Positions 23,785 to 31,353 are shown, counted from the stretch's first letter. The stretch is DNA of 64,000 nt from Lachnospiraceae bacterium (GCA_017482205.1 JAFUNK010000021.1:62001-126000), one strand, 5' to 3'. The notes: a model not told the origin generated them from the sequence alone. Translations and numbers: made by a program.

Positions 23785-23937
23785 TTATTCTTCTTCCGGT
23801 GCTACGTCCTTGAACTCTTCCTGAATCATGTTCTCCAACCAGTTAAAAAAGCCGGCGTCTGTTTCACTTTCTGGAATCTGGATTCCAAGAGCCTCCAGTT
23901 CTTCATCCGTTCGTTTACTTCTCTCAATTTTACCCAT
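23785..23937 (-). CDS. 50-residue acidic protein
   Basis: Begins MGKIERSKRTDEELEALG and ends KDVAPEEE; AGGAGGGC lies before the start. It lies 11 bp behind the JAB-like gene and is followed by a terminator, so the three genes from DUF4417 onward probably form one transcript. The acidic composition would fit an inhibitor or partner of a DNA- or RNA-binding protein, but no family is recognised. Confidence 0.6.
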   Translation of the reverse strand: MGKIERSKRTDEELEALGIQIPESETDAGFFNWLENMIQEEFKDVAPEEE

Positions 23938-23948
23938 GTCTGCCCTCC

Positions 23949-24593
23949 TTATTTCTGTGTTCTGTATATGTATCCATATTGTTCAGCTACTTCTCTGTAA
24001 TATGAATTTAACAGTCCCACAGACTTTTGTCTAGCGATATGGAGTGCATGGCCATAATCCTTATAATTTTGTTTATTTTTTTTATAATCCAGTTTTACCT
24101 GGTTAGCCACATCATGCATCTTTTCTCGTAACCAGGGAATATCCTCTGCTATTCTCCTGTTAAATGCCATTGGCTTTGCCTTTTTTGTTGCTTTTAAAAT
24201 ATAATTTTTTTCACCTTGTCCGCTGCCGACAGCTCTATGCGAACCAAATTCATGTACCGTTGCATTCCGCATATCCTGAAAGGAAAAAGTTCCACCAAAT
24301 CCTCCCCAGTTCTTTGGGTGATTATGTGTAACCGTAAATCCCTTCCACTTTTCTGCCTCTTCAGCCGGAAACGATACTGATGTTTCATCCCCTTGATATG
24401 CTTTAATCGCTATCCCATTCTTATCAAAAACGACTAATACTTCCCTTTTTTTCTTTCGTATATGATTTTCTGTTTCATCTAACGTACCAAAACCACTTGC
24501 ATCCAGTTCCTTAAATTCTCCTATCTCATCACTAATTCCTAAAACCTCATCAATTGTCTTTCCTAACCCACTGAACGAACCTCTACCGCCCAT
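23949..24593 (-). CDS. JAB/MPN-like metalloprotease-type protein
   Basis: 214 residues from the ATG at 24593, preceded by GGGGAGG; the longer frame overlaps the DUF4417 gene. The central domain has GFTVTHNHPKNWGGFGGTFSFQD, matching the HxHP-(n)-SxxD zinc signature of JAB/RadC-type domains (about residues 95-120), followed by HEFGSHRAVG. The C-terminal 90 residues are basic helices ending GYIYRTQK. Such domains occur in phage head-associated proteins and in mobile element effectors. It overlaps DUF4417 by 11 bp and is probably translated with it. Confidence 0.62.
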   Translation of the reverse strand: MGGRGSFSGLGKTIDEVLGISDEIGEFKELDASGFGTLDETENHIRKKKREVLVVFDKNGIAIKAYQGDETSVSFPAEEAEKWKGFTVTHNHPKNWGGFGGTFSFQDMRNATVHEFGSHRAVGSGQGEKNYILKATKKAKPMAFNRRIAEDIPWLREKMHDVANQVKLDYKKNKQNYKDYGHALHIARQKSVGLLNSYYREVAEQYGYIYRTQK

Positions 24594-25224
24594 TACAATC
24601 CACCTCCCCAAACTTTTCCTGGAATGAGTTAATGCGGACGATATTGCCTGTACATTCTTCCGGAACAGGACCATAAAAAATAATCGTCTCCGGATGCAGC
24701 CGATGTATCATTTCCTGATACCCTTCTATGAACAACTTTTTTGCCTGCTTATTCATCTGAGTACCAATAGCTGACACACTCACCACTCCGTGTGTAAGTT
24801 CTCCGTCAAAGCACCATTTATAGCTTTTTTCATCACTCCATGAAATCGTAGGAATTACCCTTACCCCTTTCTCCTGAAGATAAGCTCCTATCCAATGTTT
24901 CCGGTAGTGATTGTAAATCTGCAACGCCAATGGAAAATCCGCGTAGGTACTAAAATCCGGAGTCATCACATATTTAAACGTCTGCAACATTGGCAAGTAA
25001 CGATCAATCATATTCCACAATCGTATAAACTGGTAATCATCCAGATAAAAATGTATTCCCTTTTCTTCTCTGTTTTTCTTGCAGGATGATGCATAATTGA
25101 AGCCAATAAATTGGCAACCATCAAACTGCTCCGGCTTGATGATGGGAATATCATACTCGCCAGTTCCGGCATAACGCCTTTTATTTACATTTTCATAATT
25201 TCTGTTCTCACTTGTTTTTCTCAT
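24583..25224 (-). CDS. DUF4417-family protein
   Basis: 213 residues with IIKPEQFDGCQFIGFNYA, GIHFYLDDYQFIRLWN, MTPDFSTYADFPLALQIYNHYRKHWIGAYLQEKG-type segments and VSAIGTQMNKQAKKLFIEGY, followed by IIFYGPVPEE. This is the recurring DUF4417 protein of phages and ICEs, of unknown function. It starts 18 bp after the terminator of a structured RNA with its own promoter, so its expression may depend on read-through. The ribosome binding site is weak (TGTAAAG). Confidence 0.78.
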   Translation of the reverse strand: MRKTSENRNYENVNKRRYAGTGEYDIPIIKPEQFDGCQFIGFNYASSCKKNREEKGIHFYLDDYQFIRLWNMIDRYLPMLQTFKYVMTPDFSTYADFPLALQIYNHYRKHWIGAYLQEKGVRVIPTISWSDEKSYKWCFDGELTHGVVSVSAIGTQMNKQAKKLFIEGYQEMIHRLHPETIIFYGPVPEECTGNIVRINSFQEKFGEVDCNGR

Positions 25225-25242
25225 CTTTACATTTCAGGCAAT

Positions 25243-25397
25243 AAAAAAGCCACTATCCAAATTGGATAATGGCATTGTATTCTTACCAAATAATACCTTG
25301 GCAGCCGTAGCCTTCTGCTGCATCTCTCGGGTTGCCCCTGTCCATACCATCGGCGTGTGGTCGCTACGCATTCTACCACCTCAAGATACTATTTGGT
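25243..25397 (-). ncRNA. second structured RNA with promoter and terminator
   Basis: About 155 nt on the minus strand between the recombinase-BECR gene and the DUF4417 gene. It has a perfect promoter at 25404-25432 and a terminator at 25249-25273 with six T. The RNA closes with TACCAAATA/TATTTGGTA and an adjoining TATCTTG/CAAGGTA stem. Inside lie hairpins GTGGT/ACCAC and GCAGC/GCTGC whose loops contain CGTAGC and GCTACG, which are fully complementary and could kiss. I recognise no known class. It may be an independent small RNA or a leader of DUF4417. Confidence 0.62.
25249..25273 (-). terminator. intrinsic terminator before DUF4417 gene
   Basis: GCCATTATCCAA/TTGGATAGTGGC hairpin followed by TTTTTTAT on the minus strand. 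Confidence 0.8.
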
Positions 25398-25403
25398 ATA
25401 ATT

Positions 25404-25432
25404 ATTATATGCCATTTATTCCTTTTTGTAAA
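25404..25432 (-). promoter_or_regulatory. promoter of the second structured RNA
   Basis: TTTACA, 17-base spacer, TATAAT; it lies over the stop codon of the upstream recombinase gene. Confidence 0.8.
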
Positions 25433-26705
25433 TTATTTTGTTTTCTCTGGTACATTTATTAAGATATTGCTTAAAACGCTTTCTTCCCATTCCAATCATT
25501 GTAATAATTGAATTTTTATATTCAGGATTATCTCCCCGAACTGCTAACCGCACTACTATATTTACAACTTTATCATCCTCCATTATTTGCTTTGTAACTA
25601 ATACCGTGTTAGGCTCTTTATCCTCAAATATGTAATCTGGAGTATCTATTATTTCTTTTATATGAGACGAATACCGATTATAAAAATCATGACCTCTCCC
25701 TTGTATAATGTGTTGCACTCTTTCTGTCATCAAAATCACTTCATCCGTAAGCATCTCATTTCCATACTTTCCAAACTTTTTCTTATCAAGATTTGTTATC
25801 TCTTTATATGAACTCTTAATATTCCACACTATGCTATTTTCATTCTTCTCTGTTTCCTTGCCTTCATGACCTGTGGACTTTTGTTTTTCTTCCGCCTCAT
25901 CCGTTTCTTCATACTCAAACTTCAGCTTCCGGTTAAACAAATACCTTTTTGTTGTAGAAAACCTAGCATGTCGCAGCCGTTGTTGTACAATCTCATTGGC
26001 AACGGCCACAGGCATTTCTTTTTTCAGTTCTTCTCTGGTTGTTTGTGCAAAAATACGGCGCAGGTCGTGACATTCAATACCTAACTCATCTGCTTTTTCC
26101 CGCATATAACATTCAGTGTAAAAAACTTTACCTTCCGGATACTTTTTCAAGAACTCCGGTAGCCGCTCATACAAATAAGCATCTTCCCGGCACTCTACCA
26201 GTCCGCCATGCCCGCCTTTGCCATTTTTTACCCGGACCAAAATCTTGCCATCATTAAAAGTAATGTCATCAGCTTCCAAATCCGCCAACTCACTTACCCG
26301 CAATCCCGATACAAGAGCAAGCCTATAGGCATATCGTAGTCTGTCATTACTAATCTGATTTATCTTCCGTTGTGTAGGTTTCAGATAAATAACCTTCTTT
26401 GGTTTCCTGCTAAAATTTCGTTTTCTGATGCTCACAGCACAAAATTCTTTTTCAGATGGCAATGCTAAATCAGGATTATATTTCTTTAACCACTTTAATC
26501 CGTTCTTTACCGCACTGTATTCATTCCTTGTTGTAAATCTTTTTGCCGTCTCCTGTAACGTCCACTCTTTATCAATCTGTTTCAAAGAATCAAACTGTGA
26601 ATCTCTAAACAGCTTCACTACTGCTGCATAATATGTCTTTGCCGTATTTGGTCTTAGGTTCTCTTTCAGGTACTCTTTGAAGGGTTCCAGTATATCGTAC
26701 TTCAC
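25416..26705 (-). CDS. tyrosine recombinase-like protein fused to a BECR nuclease-like domain; candidate relaxase
   Basis: 429 residues with GTG start. Residues 1-95 are an N-terminal SAM-like core-binding domain; residues 105-260 are the catalytic domain with all expected residues: Arg136 (SGLRVSEL), His213 and Arg216 (HDLRR), His246 (LRHARFSTTKRY) and nucleophile Tyr255. After a charged linker, residues 320-429 (TERVQHIIQGRGHDFYNRY, IDTPDYIF, NSIITM, ENKIIYK) resemble the BECR/PBECR RNase-type domain found in phage and polyvalent proteins. Since no HUH relaxase is present and pCW3 uses a tyrosine-recombinase-like relaxase (TcpM), this may start DNA transfer. The fusion is odd and the assignment of the second domain is by eye. 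Confidence 0.75.
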   Translation of the reverse strand: MKYDILEPFKEYLKENLRPNTAKTYYAAVVKLFRDSQFDSLKQIDKEWTLQETAKRFTTRNEYSAVKNGLKWLKKYNPDLALPSEKEFCAVSIRKRNFSRKPKKVIYLKPTQRKINQISNDRLRYAYRLALVSGLRVSELADLEADDITFNDGKILVRVKNGKGGHGGLVECREDAYLYERLPEFLKKYPEGKVFYTECYMREKADELGIECHDLRRIFAQTTREELKKEMPVAVANEIVQQRLRHARFSTTKRYLFNRKLKFEYEETDEAEEKQKSTGHEGKETEKNENSIVWNIKSSYKEITNLDKKKFGKYGNEMLTDEVILMTERVQHIIQGRGHDFYNRYSSHIKEIIDTPDYIFEDKEPNTVLVTKQIMEDDKVVNIVVRLAVRGDNPEYKNSIITMIGMGRKRFKQYLNKCTRENKIIYKKE

Positions 26706-26741
26706 TACTACTGCTCTCCTCCCCTCTTTGCTCCCCTTTGA

Positions 26742-26771
26742 TCGTGATGGGAGTTTCCAATCCCGTCACGA
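26742..26771. repeat. inverted repeat just before the recombinase-BECR gene
   Basis: TCGTGATGGGA/TCCCGTCACGA stem with an 8-base loop, no T-run. Together with the long hairpin beside it, it occupies the leader of the recombinase-BECR gene. Confidence 0.75.
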
Positions 26772-26773
26772 CA

Positions 26774-26893
26774 GACTATATTTCACAGAAACGCCGCCGG
26801 GGTGCCGTAGTACATAAGCCTGCCACCCACCTTCCGGCGGTTCACAGCCTTATGTACTTACGGCACCCGGCTATATTTCTATGAAATATAGCC
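26774..26893. repeat. 120-bp extended hairpin; candidate oriT or structured leader
   Basis: Outer arms 26774-26791 and 26876-26893 pair over 16 of 18 bases; inner arms 26796-26822 and 26845-26871 pair over about 25 bases; the loop is about 22 bases. The outer right arm can instead fold on itself (GGCTATATTTC-ATA-GAAATATAGCC in minus-strand view), so two folds exclude each other. A TATAAT lies next to its upstream edge. Position ahead of a relaxase-like gene suggests a transfer origin or recombination site, but a structured mRNA leader fits too. The rest of 26894-27003 is AT-rich with three TGTACA-containing repeats. Confidence 0.7.
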
Positions 26894-27003
26894 TATTATA
26901 GTGGTGTACATAAATTCCTATTAAAACTGATATATTCAACACTTTTACACTGTACATTTTTTCAATATTATTTTTTCAAATATGTACACTCCGATTTCTG
27001 CCC

Positions 27004-27312
27004 TCAATTTGCATTTAACAACACCTGAAGCTGTTCCAAAATTGCCATGTTTATCTTCACAAACGGCTTGTAGGTCTTTTGTTCTCCCTCACAAACATAA
27101 ATACGCTTGGTCAGTCGCCCATCCGCATCCGTATCAATCCATTTGAGTACCTTCCAAATGTGCAGCTTATTTGCAGCCGTATCATATCGATTTTTGTCAA
27201 GCAATCCTTCCAGCTTCTTTTTTTCAACCAATACATAACCTTTATGTATTCTTTCTTTTTTCTGCAGGTATTTACCTATGGCGACATATTCTTTTGCATA
27301 AATTTCCAGCAC
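27004..27312 (-). CDS. hypothetical basic protein, 102 residues
   Basis: Begins MLEIYAKEYVAIGKYLQK, contains DKNRYDTAANKLHIWKVLKWI, which looks like a winged-helix-type recognition segment, and ends in a helix EQLQVLLNAN. It shares its start region with the stop codon of the upstream coiled-coil gene (one base overlap), so the two are co-transcribed. A small DNA-binding protein (accessory to the transfer origin or its regulator) is possible but unproven. Confidence 0.5.
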   Translation of the reverse strand: MLEIYAKEYVAIGKYLQKKERIHKGYVLVEKKKLEGLLDKNRYDTAANKLHIWKVLKWIDTDADGRLTKRIYVCEGEQKTYKPFVKINMAILEQLQVLLNAN

Positions 27313-27815
27313 TACAATACACCTTCCAGAACCTCTTTTCCGGCGGCAGCCTCCAAATATATTTTGGAAATGTAATAGACTGTAATCTTACCGGAAGCAT
27401 AGGTACATTTCTTGTTTTCTTCTGCTTTAAGGATTGCAAGCGTCACTCCATAATTTAAAAATGTTTTAATATCCTGTGTAGCATGTTCCTCAATATAATC
27501 CTCAAAAACATTCTTCTCAATCTTGTAAAAACACTCAGAATTTTGAGTGGCATAACTGTACGGAATATAACTTTTTTCTTCAAAAATTCTTTTTGCAATT
27601 ATACAAAAATCCCGCATAAACACTAGCATTTCGCTCTTTTCAATGTCCTCAAAAGTTATCGTTTTTGCTCCCAGGGACTTTTCCCTGTAATTCAACAATT
27701 TTATTTCCTCTTCCAAAGACTGGCGGAGTGCTTTTCTTTCAGAAATGTCCCTGCTCAGCTTCTCAATTTCGTCTATCAGCCGGTTAATTTTTTCTTTTAC
27801 TACCGCTTCGCTCAC
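27312..27815 (-). CDS. hypothetical coiled-coil protein, 167 residues
   Basis: GTG start at 27815 after AGGAGG, which also contains the end of the upstream surface protein gene. Residues 1-50 form a strong coiled coil (KEKINRLIDEIEKLSRDI...LEEEIKLLNYREK); the rest is mixed, with IAKRIFEEKSYIPYSYATQN and TIAL-type helices. No family recognised. It is in a tight run with the surface protein and the following basic protein. Confidence 0.55.
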   Translation of the reverse strand: MSEAVVKEKINRLIDEIEKLSRDISERKALRQSLEEEIKLLNYREKSLGAKTITFEDIEKSEMLVFMRDFCIIAKRIFEEKSYIPYSYATQNSECFYKIEKNVFEDYIEEHATQDIKTFLNYGVTLAILKAEENKKCTYASGKITVYYISKIYLEAAAGKEVLEGVL

Positions 27816-27816
27816 A

Positions 27817-29244
27817 CTAATCCTCCTGTATATCCAGTTCAATTTCTTCCCTGATTACTTTTTTGAACTGATAATTTCCTACAGTGATATAAATATCTTC
27901 TTCCTCGTTCTTCTTGACAAATCTTTCATCAAAAGTCAATGTAATCTTCTCACCGCATTTATTTTGCAGTCTCTTGGAAACATTGACTGCATAACTGTTA
28001 TTTCTTTTTCCGATATAAGCAGCTCCTACTACCTGTCCGGTTTGGGTATCTACCACCTTGCACTTTCTGAAGAACCAGAAAAATACCACCCATACCATCC
28101 CACCGGTTGCCGTGGAGGTTCCGGCCGCCACAGCTGCCACCTGCGAAAATGCCACCGTAGGGGTATCTTCTTCTTCAATTTCAACCAGGCTCTCCACTCC
28201 CGGACTTTCTGTTGCCACCGGCTCCTGTGTAGGTTTCTCTGTAGGCATAGGTGTTGGAGTCGTTGCAATTGTTTCCAGCATCGCCGGTATATCTTCCGTT
28301 TCAGGTATTTCCGTAGGCTCCGGCGTATCTTCTGTCTTCGGTTTTTCTGTAGGTTTCGGCGTATTTCTAGTTTCCAGTGTTGCCGTAGATACAGGCGTTG
28401 CAGTCGGAACTGGTGTTGGAGTCGGTACCGGTGTAGGTGTTGATTCCGGAATCGTACAAATCAAAGTTCTGACTCCTGCTGATTCAGCCTGTCCGCAACC
28501 TAATGAATAGCCTTCAATCGTTGACTCGGTTTTGCCGCAGCCAATTGCATATCCTTCTAATATATCTTCAGTTTTTCCGCAACCAATCTCATAATACTCA
28601 ACTGCACCTTCTTCAAACCCACAATCCATCTCATAAGTCTTATGCGTACAAATACCTGCCGAAGAATATGAAATCCCACACGTCGGGCAACTATATCCAT
28701 AACTTGTAGATATAATCTTTGTACATTGTCCTGCACTTCCGTAAGGTGCATATACCGCTCTTTGTGTAGCCCCACACCTATCACAGCTATAATTCCATAT
28801 TACATATCCCTGTTCATTCGTATATGCATATGAAACCGGATTCCAAAATCCGTGACAATAATTATCGGTTGTATATACATTCAGATTCTGACCGCATATA
28901 ACCTCTGTTCCATAGCAACCGCCTCCATCTGTTTCATTTCCGGTGTGAGTATGATATACCGGTGTCGTATAACATCCGCCTCCGGCAACCGCATCTCCGG
29001 TATGGCTGTGATATGTAGGGATTGTATAACATCCACCACCTGATGAAGACGAACCGCTATGGCTATGATAAATCGGTGTTGTATAGCATCCGCCTCCGGA
29101 GGAAGACGAACCACTATGACTATGGCCGCCTACCATGGCATAACAGCTCTCATCATGGGTATGTGCTGCATGTACCTGCAACATAGATGTATTAAAACTT
29201 AAAATCATTACTAAAATAGCGACACAAATTTTTATTCTCTTCAT
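27817..29244 (-). CDS. His/Cys-rich surface protein with repeats and C-terminal membrane anchor
   Basis: 475 residues from the ATG at 29244. A signal peptide (ICVAILVMILSFNTSMLQVHA) precedes five units of the type HxH...GGGCY (about residues 28-112), two CxxC pairs, and three GCGKTE-type repeats (about 220-265). A long Pro/Thr-rich stalk then leads to a membrane helix (GGMVWVVFFWFF, about 375) and a 90-residue cytoplasmic tail. It should span the wall, displaying a metal- or disulfide-rich head. Mating-pair adhesion or metal sensing are guesses. It is coupled with the coiled-coil membrane protein before it. Confidence 0.72.
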   Translation of the reverse strand: MKRIKICVAILVMILSFNTSMLQVHAAHTHDESCYAMVGGHSHSGSSSSGGGCYTTPIYHSHSGSSSSGGGCYTIPTYHSHTGDAVAGGGCYTTPVYHTHTGNETDGGGCYGTEVICGQNLNVYTTDNYCHGFWNPVSYAYTNEQGYVIWNYSCDRCGATQRAVYAPYGSAGQCTKIISTSYGYSCPTCGISYSSAGICTHKTYEMDCGFEEGAVEYYEIGCGKTEDILEGYAIGCGKTESTIEGYSLGCGQAESAGVRTLICTIPESTPTPVPTPTPVPTATPVSTATLETRNTPKPTEKPKTEDTPEPTEIPETEDIPAMLETIATTPTPMPTEKPTQEPVATESPGVESLVEIEEEDTPTVAFSQVAAVAAGTSTATGGMVWVVFFWFFRKCKVVDTQTGQVVGAAYIGKRNNSYAVNVSKRLQNKCGEKITLTFDERFVKKNEEEDIYITVGNYQFKKVIREEIELDIQED

Positions 29245-29249
29245 TTTTT

Positions 29250-29726
29250 CTACCTTACACATTCCTTTAAAAGCTCGATTAACATGTTTCTCAAATTTGG
29301 ATCCAAAAGGATAGTTGCCAGGAGCGAAAGAATTCCCATTGCTACCAACATACCCAGAAATTTGATAAGCCTGGCAACATAATCCCTTGCCAGTTGTTTT
29401 GCTTTTTCTTTTACGGAAATTTTTCTGACCTCTTCCCTCTGTTCCGGTACGTCTACCCTTTCACTGAGTTCATTTAGTTTTTGCAAAATTTGATTGTAAG
29501 AAGATACAAATTGCTCCTGGGACACTCTTGTGTCCCCGCTTTCCCCCTCTTTATGTATACCGCTTTCTGCTCCCCGCACAGCATTTTCCAGCCGCGCCAA
29601 TATGGACGCTTTCTCTTCCTCCAGCACTTGGATTTCAATATTTATTTCTTCCAGTTCCTTCTTATTTTGGAGAGCCTTATCAATAAGTGCATTGCATTTC
29701 GCTTTTAAATAATTTGCCTCTCCCAC
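29250..29726 (-). CDS. coiled-coil membrane protein, 158 residues
   Basis: GTG start at 29726 with AAGGAGG 8 nt upstream, preferred over an ATG six codons earlier that lies inside this ribosome binding site. Residues 5-60 and 75-100 are coiled coil (NKKELEEINIEIQVLEEEKASI; LQKLNELSERVD); one membrane helix (IKFLGMLVAMGILSLLATILL) lies near the C-terminus. First gene of a four-gene run with the surface protein. It may help assemble or anchor that protein. No family recognised. Confidence 0.6.
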   Translation of the reverse strand: MGEANYLKAKCNALIDKALQNKKELEEINIEIQVLEEEKASILARLENAVRGAESGIHKEGESGDTRVSQEQFVSSYNQILQKLNELSERVDVPEQREEVRKISVKEKAKQLARDYVARLIKFLGMLVAMGILSLLATILLDPNLRNMLIELLKECVR

Positions 29727-29773
29727 ACCTTCATCCTCCTTCATAAAAATTTGGTCGCTTTTTTGGTGGCAAC

Positions 29774-29802
29774 AGAATGGTTGAATCCGTGAACTTTGTC
29801 AA
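29774..29802 (-). promoter_or_regulatory. possible promoter of the surface protein operon
   Basis: Perfect TTGACA, 17-base spacer, but a poor -10 (CATTCT), about 45 bp before the first gene. A poor -10 could mean activator dependence. Confidence 0.45.
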
Positions 29803-29914
29803 GTCTTTTTTTATTTTTCTTTAAAATTTTTTCAAAATTTTGTCTCCAAATTTACTTGCAGACTTTTTCAGTTCCCCTTTCTCCTTGTTGTGCTTTTCTT
29901 CATTTTCCAGCGGT

Positions 29915-29974
29915 CAAGCCCTAGAATTTCTTATGTGCGCCGGCTTTTGAGCACATTAGATATTCTCAGGCTTG
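29915..29974. repeat. 60-nt symmetric stem-loop with internal loops
   Basis: Paired blocks CAAGCC/GGCTTG, AGAAT/ATTCT and TGTGC/GCACA are separated by equal-size internal loops of 2 and 6 bases around a 12-base end loop. Such symmetry is typical of a functional RNA or a single-strand origin or nick site. The flanks up to 30230 hold no gene I can support. Confidence 0.6.
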
Positions 29975-30234
29975 AGAAAACTCCCATGTTTTCAGCGGTA
30001 GCTACATGCAAAGAAAAGGGATGACATCTACCTGCAAATTGCAAAATGCTCTTGATGAATGTAATAACTATATAAATTGGCTACTGAAACATTTTAATCG
30101 ATCGGTTTCTAAAAACCAGAATGAATATTTCCAACATGAAACTCATAGAAAGAATATAAAAGAGGAAATATGCTCCACACTAAAATTGTTCTAAAACCCG
30201 GTAAAATCAACCTTTTTCAGTTCAATACAATGCA

Positions 30235-30340
30235 CAAAATCTGAATGTGCTTCTATCCTTTCTACCGTGAAATCTGAATATCTTTTTTAGGCATGTCGCA
30301 AAATCTGAACAAAAAATTTTTTTCTACTGCAAAATCTGAA
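30235..30340. repeat. four iterons, candidate replication origin
   Basis: The core AAATCTGAA occurs four times in the same orientation, usually as CAAAATCTGAA, with copies starting at about 30235, 30268, 30299 and 30330. Spacing is 31-33 bp, three helical turns, as in iteron origins. The array lies about 150 bp beyond the 3' end of the Rep-like gene, with AT-rich sequence between copies. Confidence 0.72.
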
Positions 30341-30352
30341 TATAGCTGCAAT

Positions 30353-30373
30353 AAAAAAAGACCGTTTCCGGTC
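30353..30373 (-). terminator. terminator of the Rep-like gene
   Basis: GACCG-GAAA-CGGTC stem-loop with TTTTTTT after it on the minus strand. Confidence 0.85.
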
Positions 30374-30492
30374 CGCCACACTCATTTTTTTAATTCTTGT
30401 ACTATGCTTTCTTCCAATTTCAGGTAGTTCCCGCATTATTTCGCTGTTTTTTCCGTTCTTACGGTACACGAATAAACCTATTTAACATAGGT

Positions 30493-31332
30493 CTATAATT
30501 CATTCCTGATAAGTTTATGTACAAATTTAGGATTGAGCTCCCTGTTCCACTTCCTCTTATCCGGAATATCTTTATTTCCCTTTTCAAAACTTCCTGATAC
30601 GGCGTGCAGAAATACTTGAGCAGTCTTACTCTTCAATTCCTGGACATATTGCTTTACCAGCTGCATCATATCCTGCTTCCCACGTCCTGAATAGATTGCC
30701 TTATTTCTTCTGCAGGCTACATCAACCAAATGCTCCGCATAATTATCCATATCTGTTGGTGCATTATCCTTAAACACCAATACCAGAGGTGTGATCCAGT
30801 ACATTTTATCCTTTATTCCTATGGAAAAGAATTCACGTAATCTACCCAGATATACCTGTATCGTCCTCTTAGTTACCGATAATAGTGCTGCATATTTTTC
30901 ATACAACAAATTTACGCCGATATGATAGCGTTTTCCAGCACCGCCTATTTTCAAAAACTGCATTGCCAGTAATTTCTCATTCGCCTTTAACGTTTTAAAA
31001 TCCTCATTGTAAAAAATATCATGTCCGGTGCTGATATAACCCTCTTTAAGGGCCTCAGGATAGCTGAAATCATTATCAACGATAATTATGTCCCAATCTC
31101 CGCGAAAGTCCTTCTGGAGCTTTATAAGGCCTTTATCAGCCAGACTCCTGATTGTTACATAAAATGTTTCATAAGAAATCCCTATTGTCTCGCATACGTC
31201 CTTGTAGTATACTCCATATATCTTCCCGGATTCGTCCTGGTAATGAGATATCTCCAGGATAATGTCCACTTCTGCTTTTGTCAGATGTGCCTGCATCATC
31301 TTGTCCAATACTCTGTTTTTCAGTTTTTGCAC
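30493..31332 (-). CDS. winged-helix Rep-like protein
   Basis: 279 residues with GTG start after GGGAGGTG. Residues 15-85 form a winged helix (LTKAEVDIILEISHYQDE, YKDVCETIGISYETFYVTIRSL, KGLIKLQKD). A second HTH-like part lies around 140-175 (NLLYEKYAALLSVTKRTIQVYLGRLREF), so the two-winged-helix layout of iteron-binding initiators is plausible. The C-terminus is basic. Four iterons lie just beyond the gene. It likely starts replication of the excised form; a regulator is the alternative. The promoter is expected in the right element arm close to attR. Confidence 0.6.
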   Translation of the reverse strand: MQKLKNRVLDKMMQAHLTKAEVDIILEISHYQDESGKIYGVYYKDVCETIGISYETFYVTIRSLADKGLIKLQKDFRGDWDIIIVDNDFSYPEALKEGYISTGHDIFYNEDFKTLKANEKLLAMQFLKIGGAGKRYHIGVNLLYEKYAALLSVTKRTIQVYLGRLREFFSIGIKDKMYWITPLVLVFKDNAPTDMDNYAEHLVDVACRRNKAIYSGRGKQDMMQLVKQYVQELKSKTAQVFLHAVSGSFEKGNKDIPDKRKWNRELNPKFVHKLIRNEL

Positions 31333-31353
31333 TGGTTCTCACCTCCCTCCGAC

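Noticed and set aside
30006..30194. 62-codon frame in the iteron-side intergenic zone
   Set aside because: No spaced ribosome binding site and composition typical of AT-rich non-coding sequence; the zone is better explained by stem-loops and iterons.
30287..30469. 60-codon minus-strand frame over the iterons
   Set aside because: It begins with GTG without a ribosome binding site and runs through the rep terminator and two iterons.
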